Shown here: one piece after another, positions 37,553-49,331 of the stretch | How the letters are laid out: every line of letters starts with the position of its first letter | How positions within the stretch are numbered: the stretch's first letter is position 1 | Origin: Corydoras sp. C115 | Taxonomy: Eukaryota; Chordata; Actinopteri; Siluriformes; Callichthyidae | Assembly (NCBI GenBank): GCA_019802505.1 | Contig: JAFMOC010000007.1 | Span: 8,791,001 to 8,855,000 of the forward strand | Direction: 5' to 3' | Length of the DNA: 64,000 bases | Program-made: the position numbers and the translations under genes | The notes under the pieces: model-generated | What the model saw: the letters and a program-made list of their open reading frames with translations, nothing else | What the model was told of the DNA's origin: nothing | Database searches by the model: none

Positions 37553-37964
37553 ATCTCATGCATCGCATCCCATGTGTGGAAGATGTGTTCATGTATGTGT
37601 CTGTTAAGTGCTCTAATGCTTTGCATTGTGTAAACATTTGTGGTAGCATTCAGACACTCATACAGAGTATCTGTTGATTGATTTATTTATGTACTAGATT
37701 GGATGGCTCTCAGTACCGAGGCCTGTAGAGGACAATCAGCATGCACGTCTGACTGTAGAGTGCTTTTGGAGGGCTGGATTGCACTCTGCCAAATAGATGT
37801 TGGGGGGGAAAAAAACACAGACTGCAGGGGGGAAATATTTTAGGCCAATGATGTAGAAGTGTGGAAAATAAATAAAGTAAAAATGTTGAATAACTTTTAA
37901 ATTGTAATAACAAGTGGTGTCTTTCGGAGTGGTAAACCCAACCCTATCTGTAATCTGAGAAACT
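37553..37964. other. Unique DNA between palindrome and SINE
   Basis: No gene or known repeat. It includes a short G run at about 37801-37808 and a TATTTA-rich patch near 37680. Confidence 0.4.
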
Positions 37965-37976
37965 CTCTCTGTGACT

Positions 37977-38313
37977 CCATCCATCCATCCATCCATCCAT
38001 TATCTTCCGCTTTATCCTCTACTAGGGTCGGGGGGGTTCCCCTTGCCCATCCAGGGGAGAACGTTTATGGCGCTGGTTAGACACACACAGGACAGGGCGC
38101 CAATCTATCGCTGGGCACACACTCACTCACATAGACACACTCTATATGGGGCAATTTGGAGAATTCACTTGACCTTGATCCATGTTTTTGGACTGTGGGA
38201 GGAAACCAGAGAAATCCAAGCGGACATGGGGAGAACACGGAAACTCCACCCAGATTGAGATTCGAACCTAGCGCTGAGAGGCAAACATGCTAACCACTAA
38301 GCCACAGTGCAGG
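37977..38313 (-). repeat. tRNA-derived SINE, full length, with target duplication
   Basis: Reverse-strand SINE with an (ATCC)n tail at about 37978-38000 and the head ending near 38312. A perfect 12-base direct repeat, ctctctgtgact, flanks it at 37965-37976 and 38314-38325. There is a 7-base G run at 38030-38036. Part of the tRNA-like head is deleted near 38265-38272, where 'ggattcccggttcgaa' is shortened. Confidence 0.94.
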
Positions 38314-38325
38314 CTCTCTGTGACT

Positions 38326-39550
38326 TATCTTAAATAAAATAATAGAGACGCAATATACTCATAGACAGCAATGCCAAACTCTCAGAAATAAGATCCTCAT
38401 CCTTGCTGTTTGGAATTTGAATATATTGTCCATAGTTATTATGCCTTGTCCAGACATAACACAAGCACTTGCCATATAGGCAACAGTATACTTATGATCC
38501 CAGTTAGCAGCTCTGACAGTTTGTCAATTACTAAATACATAATGGACTTTTTAAAACAATAAAATATTTTGCTGGCATCATGAACATTTATTTTTCTTCA
38601 ATATTGCAGTATACATTTGATATGTTGCCTTTATAATGTTCTCAATTAAAGTTAGGGTTGTGCATTACTGGACACCACTGCATTCTGTTCTACGCAACAT
38701 CTCAACTTTTTGAAGAACAGGGTTTAACAACTATTATTTGCTCCTGCTAATTAATATCTGCCAGCTGTTTGCTAAGTATGGTGGTCCCCACATCTCTGTT
38801 ATGACACACTAGACTGTTGTCCTTTCTAGATGTGCCAAAAAACATGATCCGGCACCTCACTGCTTTATTTCAGCTTTCATTAATATGGAAATTACCTCCA
38901 GAACTTGCAAAAATGGCCATTATATTCCCCTGTTTTTTCTGATGATAGTATGCGTGTTAGGTCAACATAGTAGGGTACATGTTGGTTAGTTTTTCAAGTG
39001 TGCTTCAAAACAATAGTCTTATGTACCATGGGCCTCTTACTCGATCATTTTCGGTAATAGGTATGCAAATCAGGGATGATATGGAGCCCTGTAGGTCTAT
39101 AGTACCTGTTAATTCTCTGACGGTCGAAAACATATTTAACAAAGTAAAACGAGTGATGATATAGTATGAATACCAAAGAAATTTATATTCACTTTCAAAT
39201 CATGCAAGCACATTCACATCCCATTGAAAGCATGAATACAACAAAACCTCACTGGAGTGGGGAGTAAACAGGCCATTAAGAGGGTGTGGGGGTGGCAGAA
39301 CTTGACTTTGGACCTGTGCATTTGAAGAGCACTGTAGTACTCCAGGTATTTGTTTCAAAGGAAATTACATTAGATGAACCCCAGTACAGGGCTCTTACAT
39401 GCTGTTCAACCATCTGTATGTCACAGCTGTGGAAAATTACACACCCAAACAGACACTTTACTCTCATACAGATGCTGCAGGGTGAGACCCTTACTTATTT
39501 ACACAAACGCACTAGTTTATTACGTACTATTTTCTATCACAATTCCTACA
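38326..39550. other. Unique DNA with candidate conserved block at about 38700-38930
   Basis: No gene recognised. 'gctaattaat' (38746-38755) and 'tcattaatatggaaattacc' (38878-38897) are homeodomain/POU-like motifs in repeat-free sequence. The function is not shown by sequence alone. Confidence 0.25.
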
Positions 39551-40015
39551 TACAGTCATGCCCAAAAATACTGACAGCCTAAAATGCTTTGGTATTCACA
39601 TGTTTATTTTCTTTGTTTGCACTCATTTCGCACAAAAGGAGAGGGGGGGGGGGAAGTCAAATCTGATTATTTCACACCGATCCCCAGAAATGAACTGGAC
39701 AAAATCATTGACCCCACATATTTGGTAGACCACTCTTTGGAAACGATTATTGAAAGCAATCCCTTTTCTTGTGTTTCTTACACTTCACTACTCAAATTCT
39801 AGATCACTCTTCTTTAACTGACACTCCAGCTCTCTTATTTGAAGGATGCTTCTTCCAACTGCGTTTTGAGATCTCACTGCAGGTGTTCCATAGGATTTAG
39901 ATCTGAACTCAATGCTGGACACTTCGGAACTCTTCAGTGCTTCATCTTGAACCATTTTATGGCAGTTTTTCAAAATATGCTTTGGGTTATTGTTTTGCTG
40001 AAAGACTCTGACTAA
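39551..40015 (-). mobile_element. Tc1-like transposon relic, 3' half only
   Basis: The terminal repeat-like start 'tacagtcatgcccaaaaata' at 39551-39570 is followed, in reverse, by the C-terminal half of a Tc1-like transposase gene. A 61-codon frame at 39788-39973 keeps NAVGRSILQIRELECQL, related to the region after the catalytic Glu in this lineage, but the Asp/Glu motif itself is not recognisable. The element is cut near 40015, so the DNA-binding half is gone. It is a different Tc1 lineage from the one at 24.5 kb. Confidence 0.7.
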
Positions 40016-40436
40016 ATTTTAAAATTCCATTGGATTCACACAGTCAGTGCAACCAGTGGCATAAGCACCAAATCAACAACAAAGCATTTTTAACACTGAA
40101 AAATGTGCAGCAGATCCAAAGTTTATATCGGAAAAGTGTAATATAATTTTTACAAGTGTTAAAAAAAACAAGTAATTTGAGTTCTCAGGGAACTAGAACC
40201 ATATTTCAAACAAAAGTTTCAGGTGAACACAAAGAAGTAGCCTGCCTTAAAATGAAGTCCAGGATATGTTTTTTGTGAGATGACCTCTCTACACACTGTA
40301 AAATCTGTCTTTTACCAGGCAGGAATTCTATTAAAAACCAGGCCATTATTAAATTCATATTAAATACAAAATTAAATTCAAATGCAATATCTCCAACCAC
40401 ACAATGGCCATACAATGTAATTACATCACAATTAAC
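40016..40436. other. Unique AT-rich DNA
   Basis: No gene or known repeat recognised. Confidence 0.4.
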
Positions 40437-40650
40437 GGGCATGGTAACTCTGTGATTAGGGTGTCAGGCTTTTAAACTGTAGGTTGGTAGTTGTATAAAT
40501 ACTAAGTCCACCAAAAGGTGCCAATGCCCTCATTGCTTACATATATAGCCATACCATAACTGACCATGTGCCTTTAACCTAATCATCAAGATGGGATATT
40601 TTTGGAAAATATTTTGGATCAAAGCATCTGCAAACTAATAATGTGAGAAA
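40437..40650 (+). repeat. Degraded tRNA-derived SINE with L2-type tail
   Basis: 'ctgtgattagggtgtcaggc' near 40450 resembles the SINE A-box region and 'ctgtaggttggtagttgtat' near 40477 a decayed B box. 'aaggtgccaatgccctcatt' and 'ggatcaaagcatctgcaaac' near 40616 correspond to the internal block and the tail 'ggataaaagcgtctgctaaa'. Strongly diverged. Confidence 0.45.
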
Positions 40651-41867
40651 AACATTACTGTCAGAGGCAATTTTACCCGTCATTGACAGGCTCATCATAT
40701 AAGTGTCTTAAATTTACTAAATATATCTGTGCATGTTTCACTTTTCTCTTCTACCCAATTCAGATCTTTTGTTTAATATATAGATGTTAAAGAAAAGCAG
40801 AATTCATTAAGAATTTTTTTTCAAAAGTAATGCAAAAATATAAACATCACTTTGAAATGAAAGTTCTGTGACAGGAAGCAAAAACAGTAGTAGGTGATCA
40901 ACCAGCTATTTCTACATTTTATTATTTACATGTTATTCAAGTTAATCTGGGTCTGAGATCCTATTTACATTGTCAGACTTTTTAAATAACCCTATAAGCC
41001 TACCAGTGTAAAAGTGAAAGCTACTAATTATGCCTGCCTCGTGGCATTATATTGTATAGTTATTTTAATGTTGTTTATACAAAAAAAAAGATTTAAGTGT
41101 TCATATTCAAAATTTAGACACAGATATATAGAAAAATAAGTCTGATAATAGGCAATATCATTGTTATTTTAATAAAATTTTCATTTGCTACATTACTAAA
41201 TACCTTTGTCTTCCACTGTTTCAAAATATTGCTTCTTTTAGTAAGCTTTAGGGACAGAGTCAAAAAAAAGAATGTGATTGTATCCTAAGGACACGTGGTG
41301 CCCATGATAGAAAGCCTTTATGCAATCTTCTGTAGCTAAAGGTCATTAAAGAGCAGGAATAAAATGAAAATAGATTGTAGAGAAAATGGAGAGAACGGCA
41401 GTAGATAGAGTGGTGATGGCCAGACCACAGACAGATGGCCGAAGAGTGATGAACAATAAAGTGCCATTACAAGCAGGCACACGATGATAACCTCAGTAAG
41501 AACACAACTCAATGCAGTGGACCAGGAGCTCTGCATTCTGATCACCGACTCACTTAAAAAGTAAAGTTTACTAAAAATCTACATCTGTCACCCATTGAAT
41601 TGGAACAAAAGTAAACACAATTTTTTTTAAAACAAATTTCCAATCAGAGAACAGTGATTCTCAGACAGGGCGACCGAGGTCCATTTTTAAAATTAGCATG
41701 TTCTCTCTATGTCTTAAGGTATTTCTTTCAAAGTCCAATGATATGTAAGTGAGATTAATTAAAGTTACAAATTGACCAAGTGTGAGTGTATGTGTTTCTG
41801 ATTTGCAATAGCAACCTGGGTAGGGTGTTTCTCTTACTTGTACCAAAATTAAATTAAAATTAAATTG
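40651..41867. other. Unique AT-rich DNA
   Basis: No gene or known repeat recognised. It has short A runs at about 41081-41089. Confidence 0.4.
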
Positions 41868-42012
41868 GGTCATTTAGCAGACGCTTTTATCCAAAGCGAC
41901 TTACAAGGTGAGCACAGGGTTAATCACAACATCCCTGGAGCAATGAGGGTTAAGGGTCTTGCTCAAGGACCCACACTGGTAACTTCAGTGGACCTGGGAT
42001 TTGAACCCCCAA
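41868..42012 (-). repeat. SINE with L2-type tail, reverse strand
   Basis: 'catttagcagacgctttta' (about 41871) and 'tccaaagcgacttacaagg' are the reverse of the LINE-type tail. 'aagggtcttgctcaaggacc' near 41952 is the internal block, and 'gggatttgaacccccaacc' near 41996 holds the reversed B box. Better preserved than the other members of this type in the window. Confidence 0.75.
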
Positions 42013-42042
42013 CCAAACTACATATGTACCAAACTACATATG
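42012..42042. repeat. Tandem duplication of a 15-base unit
   Basis: 'accaaactacatatg' occurs at 42012-42026 and 42028-42042, one base apart, immediately after the SINE. Confidence 0.9.
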
Positions 42043-43072
42043 CTCAGAGAGGCTAGAATTTTTAATAAAAAATAATTTACAGGTTTTTTTTGTTTTTTTT
42101 TATGGTTAACCTGTAATTTAGTGAACCATCAATTACATTTAAAATGCATGAATAAACATGAATTATTAGCAAATAATGAAAAAATATATATTTAAATGAA
42201 ATTTTAGATGTTAAAGCAGGCAAAGACTACCCTTCTAAAATTAAATGTCAAGTGATATTTCAAGGGAAACTGTTTGACTAGAATTTGAATAACACTAGTA
42301 TAATTAAAAAAATATTTGTTGAACTTGCAGATGAAAGCACAGATGCATTTTGGCACACAGGTCTTGTTCAGTGTGCTCAATGTTAAAGCAATGAAAGATG
42401 AGAAATCTGAGAAAAATTCCTTTCGATACAATTGATATATACCATTATACACAACATTTATACAAACAATTAGGAGGTAGAAGAAAGTCATTAATATGAG
42501 CTCATAATGTAAATAATGTTAAGATTAGTGTAACACATGCATGTACTGATGTTAATGCATCGCATTGATGCCATTGAATGGTTTGCTTTTAAGCCAATGC
42601 ACCAATAATATCGTTGATAGTATTCACAAATTTAAAATGGTCTTAATTCTATCATCATAAATGTATCACACAATAGCTTCTCAGTGTTTGCTCAGTCAAA
42701 TTAAGTCCATTTTTGTTCTCCTGCATGCTATGTTGGATCGCCATTACTTATCGCATCCTGGCATGCTGCCTGTAAATACCCAGCGTTTCTCCATCCACTT
42801 CTATGCACCACTATGCAGAATGACTTGGCAATACAAATTGTATCCAGGGTAGTTTGGTAGTACTCTGTTACCTTAGAAACTGGGTCACGATGCCCTCTTT
42901 AATCCAATACTGAAACTGCCCTTTTACAGGTTGTCGATGATCCATTACACTCCATTGATGCAGCTTTGCTCTATCGTCCTTGACCTGAGAGCAGCTTTGT
43001 TTAGAGTAAACAATGCTATCTTCAGTTCCTAAATAACATCCATTGGCATCACGGCAAGAATCTGCCCACATC
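42043..43072. other. Unique DNA, no gene recognised
   Basis: No convincing gene. A 92-codon reverse-strand frame at 42868-43146 runs from the adjoining SINE into unique DNA and has no recognised domain. Confidence 0.35.
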
Positions 43073-43338
43073 ATTGGGCAAATATACCCAGGACAGGGCG
43101 CCAATCTATCGCGGGCACACTTAGTCACACAGACACACACAAACACGCACTATATGGGGCAATTTAGAGCATTCAATTTACCGCAAATCCATGTTTTTGG
43201 ACTGCGGGAGGAAACCAGTGAACCTGGAGGAAACCCACATGTGGAGGACATGGAAATTCCATCCAGATCGAAATTCGGATCTGGAATCCCCAGCACTGAG
43301 AGGCGAACGTGTTAACCAATAAGCCACTGTGCTGCCCA
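43073..43338 (-). repeat. tRNA-derived SINE, reverse, 3' end missing
   Basis: 'aaatatacccaggacagggc' near 43080 through 'tttttggactgcgggagg' near 43193 to the head 'aagccactgtgctgccc' ending at 43337. The final about 90 bases (tail) of the element are absent. Confidence 0.85.
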
Positions 43339-44730
43339 TATTTTATAACATATTAAATACAATACATTTTACCAGTATTAATGTTGTGGTGACTATACTA
43401 TGGTGAGCCCTGTTGTTTTTTATGCTTCGAGCACAGATGCACTTCCTGTAAACGTTTCCACTTCTAATGATTTTTTTTGCTTGTTTAGCATCGACTGACT
43501 CTGGAGCAGAAGGTATTCCATTGAGCAGGGACAGCACATTGCATGAGAGTTTCACCTTCAATATTATCTAAGTTACACAACTAAGTCACACCATATTCAA
43601 AGAGTGTAATAAATGCTGCAGACTGTCCAGTGAAGCAAAGTCAAGAATGGATAAGAACAATAAAGGAAGGGTTATGACTAAACTTGTGGAAAGAGTCCAA
43701 AGACATGAAAGACCAACATCACACTGTGGACTGCGTCATCAGGTGCTAGCCTGCTTCTTTGACTCTCTCAGTCAGTGTATCCCACTAGGTTTGCTCATGC
43801 CCTTGACCCACTTACCTCTACTGAACTGTCTGCCAGCCAGACTACATTACACATCGCTTGTCTGCAGCTTCTGCTTTTCAGTGAAGCCTTGCTTTCTCTT
43901 TTCCAGCCACAGCTTCTGTTCCTCTCAGCTCACCATCAGTGCAAGCCTTCCCGGATCAGTACACCAAGGAGAGCTTTGTGTATAGCCTTGATCTTTAACA
44001 AATCACTGCACCAGCAGTATGTAATCCACCCCATCACCTCCTTCATTTCAGTGATGTCTGACAAATCCTGTTGCCATGTTTTTGGTAAAAAGAAGCCTTT
44101 TCCTATCCACCTTTACTCAAAAGCCATTATTGTTCAGTCAATTTTCAATTGTGCTGTCATGAACAGACATTTCAGATGCATTTAGCAAACTATAAATCCT
44201 GAGGTACAGCCACCTTTTGTAACTTAATACGTATTAAACAATATAACCATGGAGGGAATTTCATGAGATGCCCCATCACAAGATTAATATCAAAAGCCTT
44301 AAAAGGTTCTCCATTTTTAAATTTATACAAAACTACAATTTTATAGTTAAGTCACACTTCTTTATAACTAACTAATACTTGTGAATTTGATTATTAACAC
44401 CTAGCTACTTAAATATAAAGGAAAAAAGAAGGTGTATTCATGATTTTTCTTTATGTTATTGGAACAATTTAATTTTGGGAAAAAACAAACACTATAAATA
44501 AAAAATACTATAAATAAAAAGAGATGTTGCTACATGATGATCTTAATAAAACAATTAGCATTGATGAACAGATGAAGCTACTGGCCAAAGTGGCAAAAGT
44601 ACAGTGTGTTTTTAAATTGTTTTTCCCCCCATTTTTTTCCCACTGAGGTTTTAGGTGGTACTACACTTTGTGGTTGCCCAATGTTAAGCACCACAACCCA
44701 CAAAAATTATCAACAGCCACAAATACTACA
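43339..44730. other. Unique DNA, no gene recognised
   Basis: The 43640-44190 stretch is less AT-rich and holds two overlapping open frames of 112 and 136 codons (43647-43985 and 43775-44185). Neither has a recognisable domain or codon pattern, and they overlap in different frames, so I do not call a gene. Confidence 0.35.
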
Positions 44731-45010
44731 TACACTGTGCTCCAAATTATTATGCAAATAATATTTTCTCAGATTTTCCAAAATTACCAATATGAATTGC
44801 AGTCATTGTAATTTTCCAGTCATCAACTATTAGAGTACAATTGAAAGGAACAAACAAACAAACTGCCTATGATAACCGTGTATTTTTTTTTTTTTAATAA
44901 AACACTCAAAATGCATGTTCCAACCTTTTCATTTTTTAACTGACAAACAAAAAAATTCTTACCTCATCACTCCTAAACACTTTTTGCATAATACTTTGGA
45001 ACAAAGTGTA
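44731..45010. mobile_element. Mariner-like MITE with TA target duplication
   Basis: Terminal inverted repeats of about 25 bases: 44733-44757 against the reverse complement of 44984-45008, matching at 22 of 25 positions. Each end is flanked by TA (44731-44732 and 45009-45010), the standard Tc1/mariner target. The interior (about 225 bases, with a poly(T) run near 44883) has no open frame. This is a non-autonomous element that would need a transposase from elsewhere. Confidence 0.85.
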
Positions 45011-45474
45011 AAATAAAATAGTAATAAAAATAAATTGTAATAAGCAATATGAGACAAAAAAATACAAATCTGTAGGAATGTAGCAAATCATATGTGAATT
45101 GTTGCCCGTTTCTGTCAGTATTGATCACAAATGATCACAAAAATTCTGGAAAATACTACAACTGGGACATACAATATGCAAACAACCATCGATTACTCAT
45201 GCTAGTCATGCTAAACACACAGAATGCAACAACAAACATAACTGTACACATTTATAATGGCGTGCTAAAAGGTAAAGTAAATTTTTGCATCACATGTTTG
45301 AGCCAATGCCACAAACATGATGGTTTTGGTGTTTGCACATGTGCATGTGGACAAGAGCACACGGAAATAGCTTAAGTAACAATAACGGTCATTGCTAGCA
45401 ACTGTCGAATCAATTAATCTGTATCTATTATTTGTATGTGTGTGTGAGAGAGAGAGATGATGTCACATGGGTAT
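45011..45474. other. Unique AT-rich DNA
   Basis: No gene recognised. The 93-codon frame at 45094-45375 has no recognisable domain. Confidence 0.35.
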
Positions 45475-45690
45475 TGCATATATAGGTCACTTTATTAGGT
45501 TCACCTATTTGTTTTAGCAAATGCACTTTGTATTTACATAATTACAGACTGTAGTTCTTCTGTTTCTTCACATAGTTTGTTGATCCCCCTTTACATGACA
45601 GAAAAACTACAAAGCAGATATTATTCAGATGGTGGATGATTTTCAGTACTGCAGTGATTCTGATGTGGTAAGTCTTAGTCTTATGAGTAA
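45475..45690 (+). repeat. Fold-back DNA repeat, copy 4 (left half)
   Basis: 'tcactttattaggttcacc' near 45487, 'gcactttgtatttacataat' near 45525, 'tttgttgatccccctttac' near 45577, and 'tttcagtactgcagtgattc' near 45641. Only the left half of the family consensus is present. Confidence 0.5.
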
Positions 45691-46261
45691 GATGCTTAGA
45701 TGCTTATTCCTTAAACATTTAGTTTCGCTGCTGGACTGTTTAGCAACCAGTGTCCTCTGACCATTAATGAAGGATTAAAACTTTTTTTTAAAGATTATTT
45801 TTTATTTAACTGTGGTTAAATAGGTAAGAGGTGAAATAGAAAATAATATGGCACAGAGCACATGGACAAATCAGCATAAAGTCATTTGCACAAAGCTCAT
45901 ATCTAAATCTGAGGACACACCAGATTGTGTTCCTATTTTGCTGACACTCCAGAAAGCTCATACCTCATACCTGCCGACTACCCTTGCCATGTTGTCGAGT
46001 CAGCAACATAAAGCCTTTTGCCTTTGTTTGAATTCCAGCAGCCCTTAAACTGTTCCATGCCTCACTCTCAGTCACTATCATCAGTTTCTACACTTAGGTA
46101 CATGGCTCGCTCTCTATTCTTTTTCTCTTACATCTTCTGGACTATTTCGCTCGCATTTAGACTCCTATTTTACTATTTATGTTTATATTTGTTAGTATTT
46201 TGTACACTTGTTCCATCTGTTTTACCATATTTTACTGATTATATTTTATTTCTTAAAAAAA
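45691..46261. other. Unique DNA
   Basis: No gene or known repeat recognised. Confidence 0.4.
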
Positions 46262-48060
46262 TATTCATTACATTTAGTCATTTAGCAGATGATTTTATCC
46301 AAAGTAACTTACAAATGAAAGAATAACACAATTCAGTGCTGGGGTCAAGAAAAAAAACTACAGTTGCGCTGTTATCTGCCTTGCCCTTTTTTTTGTTTGT
46401 GGAAGAGATTTGTTTTGAGTTGTTTCTTGAAAATGCTAAGTGACTCTACATTACGAACAGAGTTGGGAAGAAGAAGTTCCACCATTTAGCAGTAGTGAAC
46501 AATGTGGAGTGAGAATTTGCACCACAGTGCGGTTAAATCACCAGGCCACATCACTATGGTGCAGTGAACAAGTTGGAGTGTATTTTAGAAATATAGATTG
46601 AAGGTAAGAGGGGCAGGTCCAGAAATTGTCCTGTAAACCAGTGACTTGTTCTGAATGCAGCAGTTACTGGGAGTCAATGGAGAGAAATGAGTAGTGACAT
46701 GAGTTTGCTTGGGCTGGTTGAATACAAGTCATGCTGCAGAGTTTGGAATTAGGTGTAGAGGCCTGATTGTGGAAGCTGGAAGACCGGCACGCAACGCATT
46801 ACAATAATCAAGCCGGGATAGGATGAGGTAGCATGTTCAGTCAAGAAAGGTCTGATCTTCCTGATGGTGTAAAAAAATCTGCAGGAAAGGGCAGTTTTGG
46901 TAACATGATCAGAAAGTTTAAGGTGGGAGTCAATTATGAAAACAATGTGACAGAGTCGGTTGGAGAGATTGTAGAGCCATCAATTTGGAAGATCAGGTCA
47001 TGATGGATTGAGGGTTTAGCTGGAATTATTAGAAGCTCAATTCTTGCCAAATTTAATTTGAGATGACAGGCCTTTATCCAAACAGATATGTCAGTAAGGC
47101 AGGCGGATATCTGATTTGAGATTGTGGTGTCGGCAGGTGTAAAAGACAAATGAAGCTGAGTGTCATTAGCATAGCAGTGGTAAGAGAAACCATGTGCCTG
47201 TGCCTAGTGATGTCATGTATAATGAAAAGAGGAGAGAACCAAGTACAGAGCCCTGAGGAACACCATTGAATACTTGGTTAGAGTTAGAGTTATCTCTATT
47301 CCATGACACTTAAAAGGTCCTTTCTTTTAGATAAGACCGAAACCATTCAAGTGTTGTACCAGTAAAGCCTAATTCAGATAGAGTGGACAGTAGAATCTGA
47401 TGATTTACTGAATCAAAAGCTGCCAAGAGGTCCAGATGGATAAGGACAGAGGATTGAGATTCAGCTTTGGCAGATTTAAGTGAGTCAGTCACAGAGAGCA
47501 ATGCTGTCTCAGTGGAGTGACCACACCTAAAACCAGACTGATTGGGATCAAAGAGTTTGTTCTGAGTTAGAAACCTGGATACTTGTGTAGATACCATCCG
47601 TTCAAGTGATTTAGACAGGAAGGGGAAGTGATACCGGTCTGTAGCTCTCGACCAGATTTGGGTTGAGCGTTGGCTTTTTGAGCAGAGGTTTGACTATGGC
47701 CTGTTTGAAAGAATCAGGAAACGTAGCAGAGGTGAGGGAGGATTTGATGATGTGTGTAAGTGCTGGTGTGATAGAGGAAGCAATGGACTAAAGAAGGTGA
47801 GATGGGATGAAATCAAGGGGACAAATAGTTGGTTTGCTGGCAAGAAGAATCTTGCAGATGTCAAATTCTGAGACGGAGGGGGGGGGAGAAGGTTGGTTGA
47901 TTGGATGTGTGAGATGTAGTGTTGTGGAAATGGGGGGGGTATGAAAGAGTTTGCTGATGCCCTCGATCTTCTTTGTGAAGAAGGTTGCAAAGACATCAGC
48001 TGACAGAGAGGTGCTGGGAGGGGGAGATGGTGTACTAAGTAAATTGTTAAATGTACTAAA
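46262..48060 (-). mobile_element. L2-like non-LTR retrotransposon (LINE), 5'-truncated and dead
   Basis: Read on the reverse strand it enters near 48060 inside the region before the reverse transcriptase domain, runs through the domain, and ends in a 3' tail at about 46262-46330 with a 'taaatgactaaatgtaatga' end. The first half of the element (including the endonuclease) is absent, as usual for incomplete reverse transcription. Family placement (L2/CR1-like) rests on the protein blocks and the 3' tail and is an inference from family knowledge. Confidence 0.85.
46934..48060 (-). pseudogene. LINE reverse transcriptase pseudogene
   Basis: Blocks in order on the reverse strand: FATFFTKKI near 47980; CKILLASKPTICPLDFIPS near 47830; VKPLLKKPTLNPNLVES near 47660; then FDPNQSGFRCGHSTETALL and LIHLDLLAAFDSVNHQILL in the 95-codon frame 47310-47597. 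GVPQGSVLG follows near 47250, then a catalytic box reading YAND instead of YADD (codons at 47162-47173), and LTDISVWIKACHLKLNLAR near 47070. The domain is split by frameshifts, and the second catalytic Asp position of the YADD box is changed to Asn. Not functional. Confidence 0.88.
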
Positions 48061-49025
48061 AAAATAAAAGTGTGAGATGCATGTTACTTGAGATGCATTA
48101 TTCATTCAATTCATTTAATCATGACTATTACTTCTTTTGCTTTTTCATTGGTTATCTTTTTCTTAATATGGTCGTCATTGTCACCCACCCTTTGGAGGAT
48201 TATTCAGGTTTCTGTTCCCTATTCCCTATTCTGTTCCCAGCCTTTGGCTGTTCTTAGTCTGTTCGTTGTTCCACTTGCTGTTCTACATAGTTGGTTTTGT
48301 TTACCTGATATTTCTTCAATCCTTTTCATGTTTTGAGATCTTGGCCATAGTCTTAGTAATTTCCAGGCTCTCTGCAGCCTGCTCGTTCTGCCTTCAGTCC
48401 CTGTTATTTCAGCTTGTAACTGTTAGCTTGTTTTGGCTATCGGCCCAATTTTAGTTGGCAATATTATGTTATCTGGAAGCATTCTTAGAAGTTGTTTTCT
48501 GTTTATATTCTAACATTCTTGTTCTTTTATTTTTGTATTTTTTTATTTGTTGTTCATATTCATTAGCTCGTTGTGGTCATATTTTAACCTCCTGTGTGGT
48601 TATTCCTGGTCATGATAGTATTGTATTTTATCCTGTTTTTTTTGCCAAGCTTAGCATAATTCCTAACTGTGGCCAATAATTCTTTCCTCAATGGGTAACG
48701 CTACAATTCATTTGTGCAATACACAGTGGTAAATTATATGGTTCGCTGTGCAATAGCAACAACAATTAGTTTAATTTTTAAATAATAATGTGTAATAAAC
48801 CTGATGTGAAAGTATCTCTATTGTTTAAGATAGATTCCATATTTTTATTACAGCCACTTTTCCCTGTACTACTATTGTATAGGAGATTTTTTGAGGGGGT
48901 ATTTTTAATATATTACAATTTCTTCCGTTTTAAAGAAGAAAAATGCTTGTTGGTTTACTTTGTTATTACTTTATCTTTATTTTGATGTATTTATAATAGT
49001 GGTAACAGTGCAACTGTAATAACCA
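48061..49025. other. T-rich unique or old repeat DNA
   Basis: The + strand is unusually rich in T and poor in A from about 48110 to 48660. Several open frames full of Phe/Leu/Ser result from this. No gene is recognised. It may be an unrecognised repeat. Confidence 0.35.
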
Positions 49026-49078
49026 CAATTTCCCTCTGGGATTAATAAAATATTTCTGATTTTGGTTCTGGTTTAGAT
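49026..49078 (+). repeat. LINE 3'-terminal relic
   Basis: 'caatttccctctgggattaa' followed by 'taaaatatttctgattttgg' is the same 3' terminus as at 32095-32146. The rest of the element is missing. Confidence 0.55.
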
Positions 49079-49331
49079 TTTTTAGTAATCCCTTCTTTTG
49101 CTTGTTTTTTCTCTATTCTGTTGTACTTCTATGTTGTATGTTTTTAAAGTATCCCCATCATGTGGTTTGTTTACTTCTGAGTATTTTTCATTGATAAATA
49201 TTTTGCTGTTGATTCTGCTGATCTGGTTGTCTTCTGTCTTTGTCTCCAACTAGTGTTCACATTAACATGCTAGAGGTCAATTAACCATTAAGCTGACATG
49301 GACAAACTAACATTTATTTAACTAAACTTGA

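Noticed and set aside
42868..43146. 92-codon reverse frame with several Cys and Trp residues, briefly suggestive of a lectin-like domain
   Set aside because: Part of it is SINE sequence, and the spacing of Cys and Trp does not fit a C-type lectin.
43647..44185. Overlapping frames of 112 and 136 codons
   Set aside because: They lie in different frames of the same DNA, and have no domain, no splice context and no similarity I can name.
47694..48105. Two reverse frames in different phases
   Set aside because: They are parts of the same frameshifted LINE region and not separate genes.
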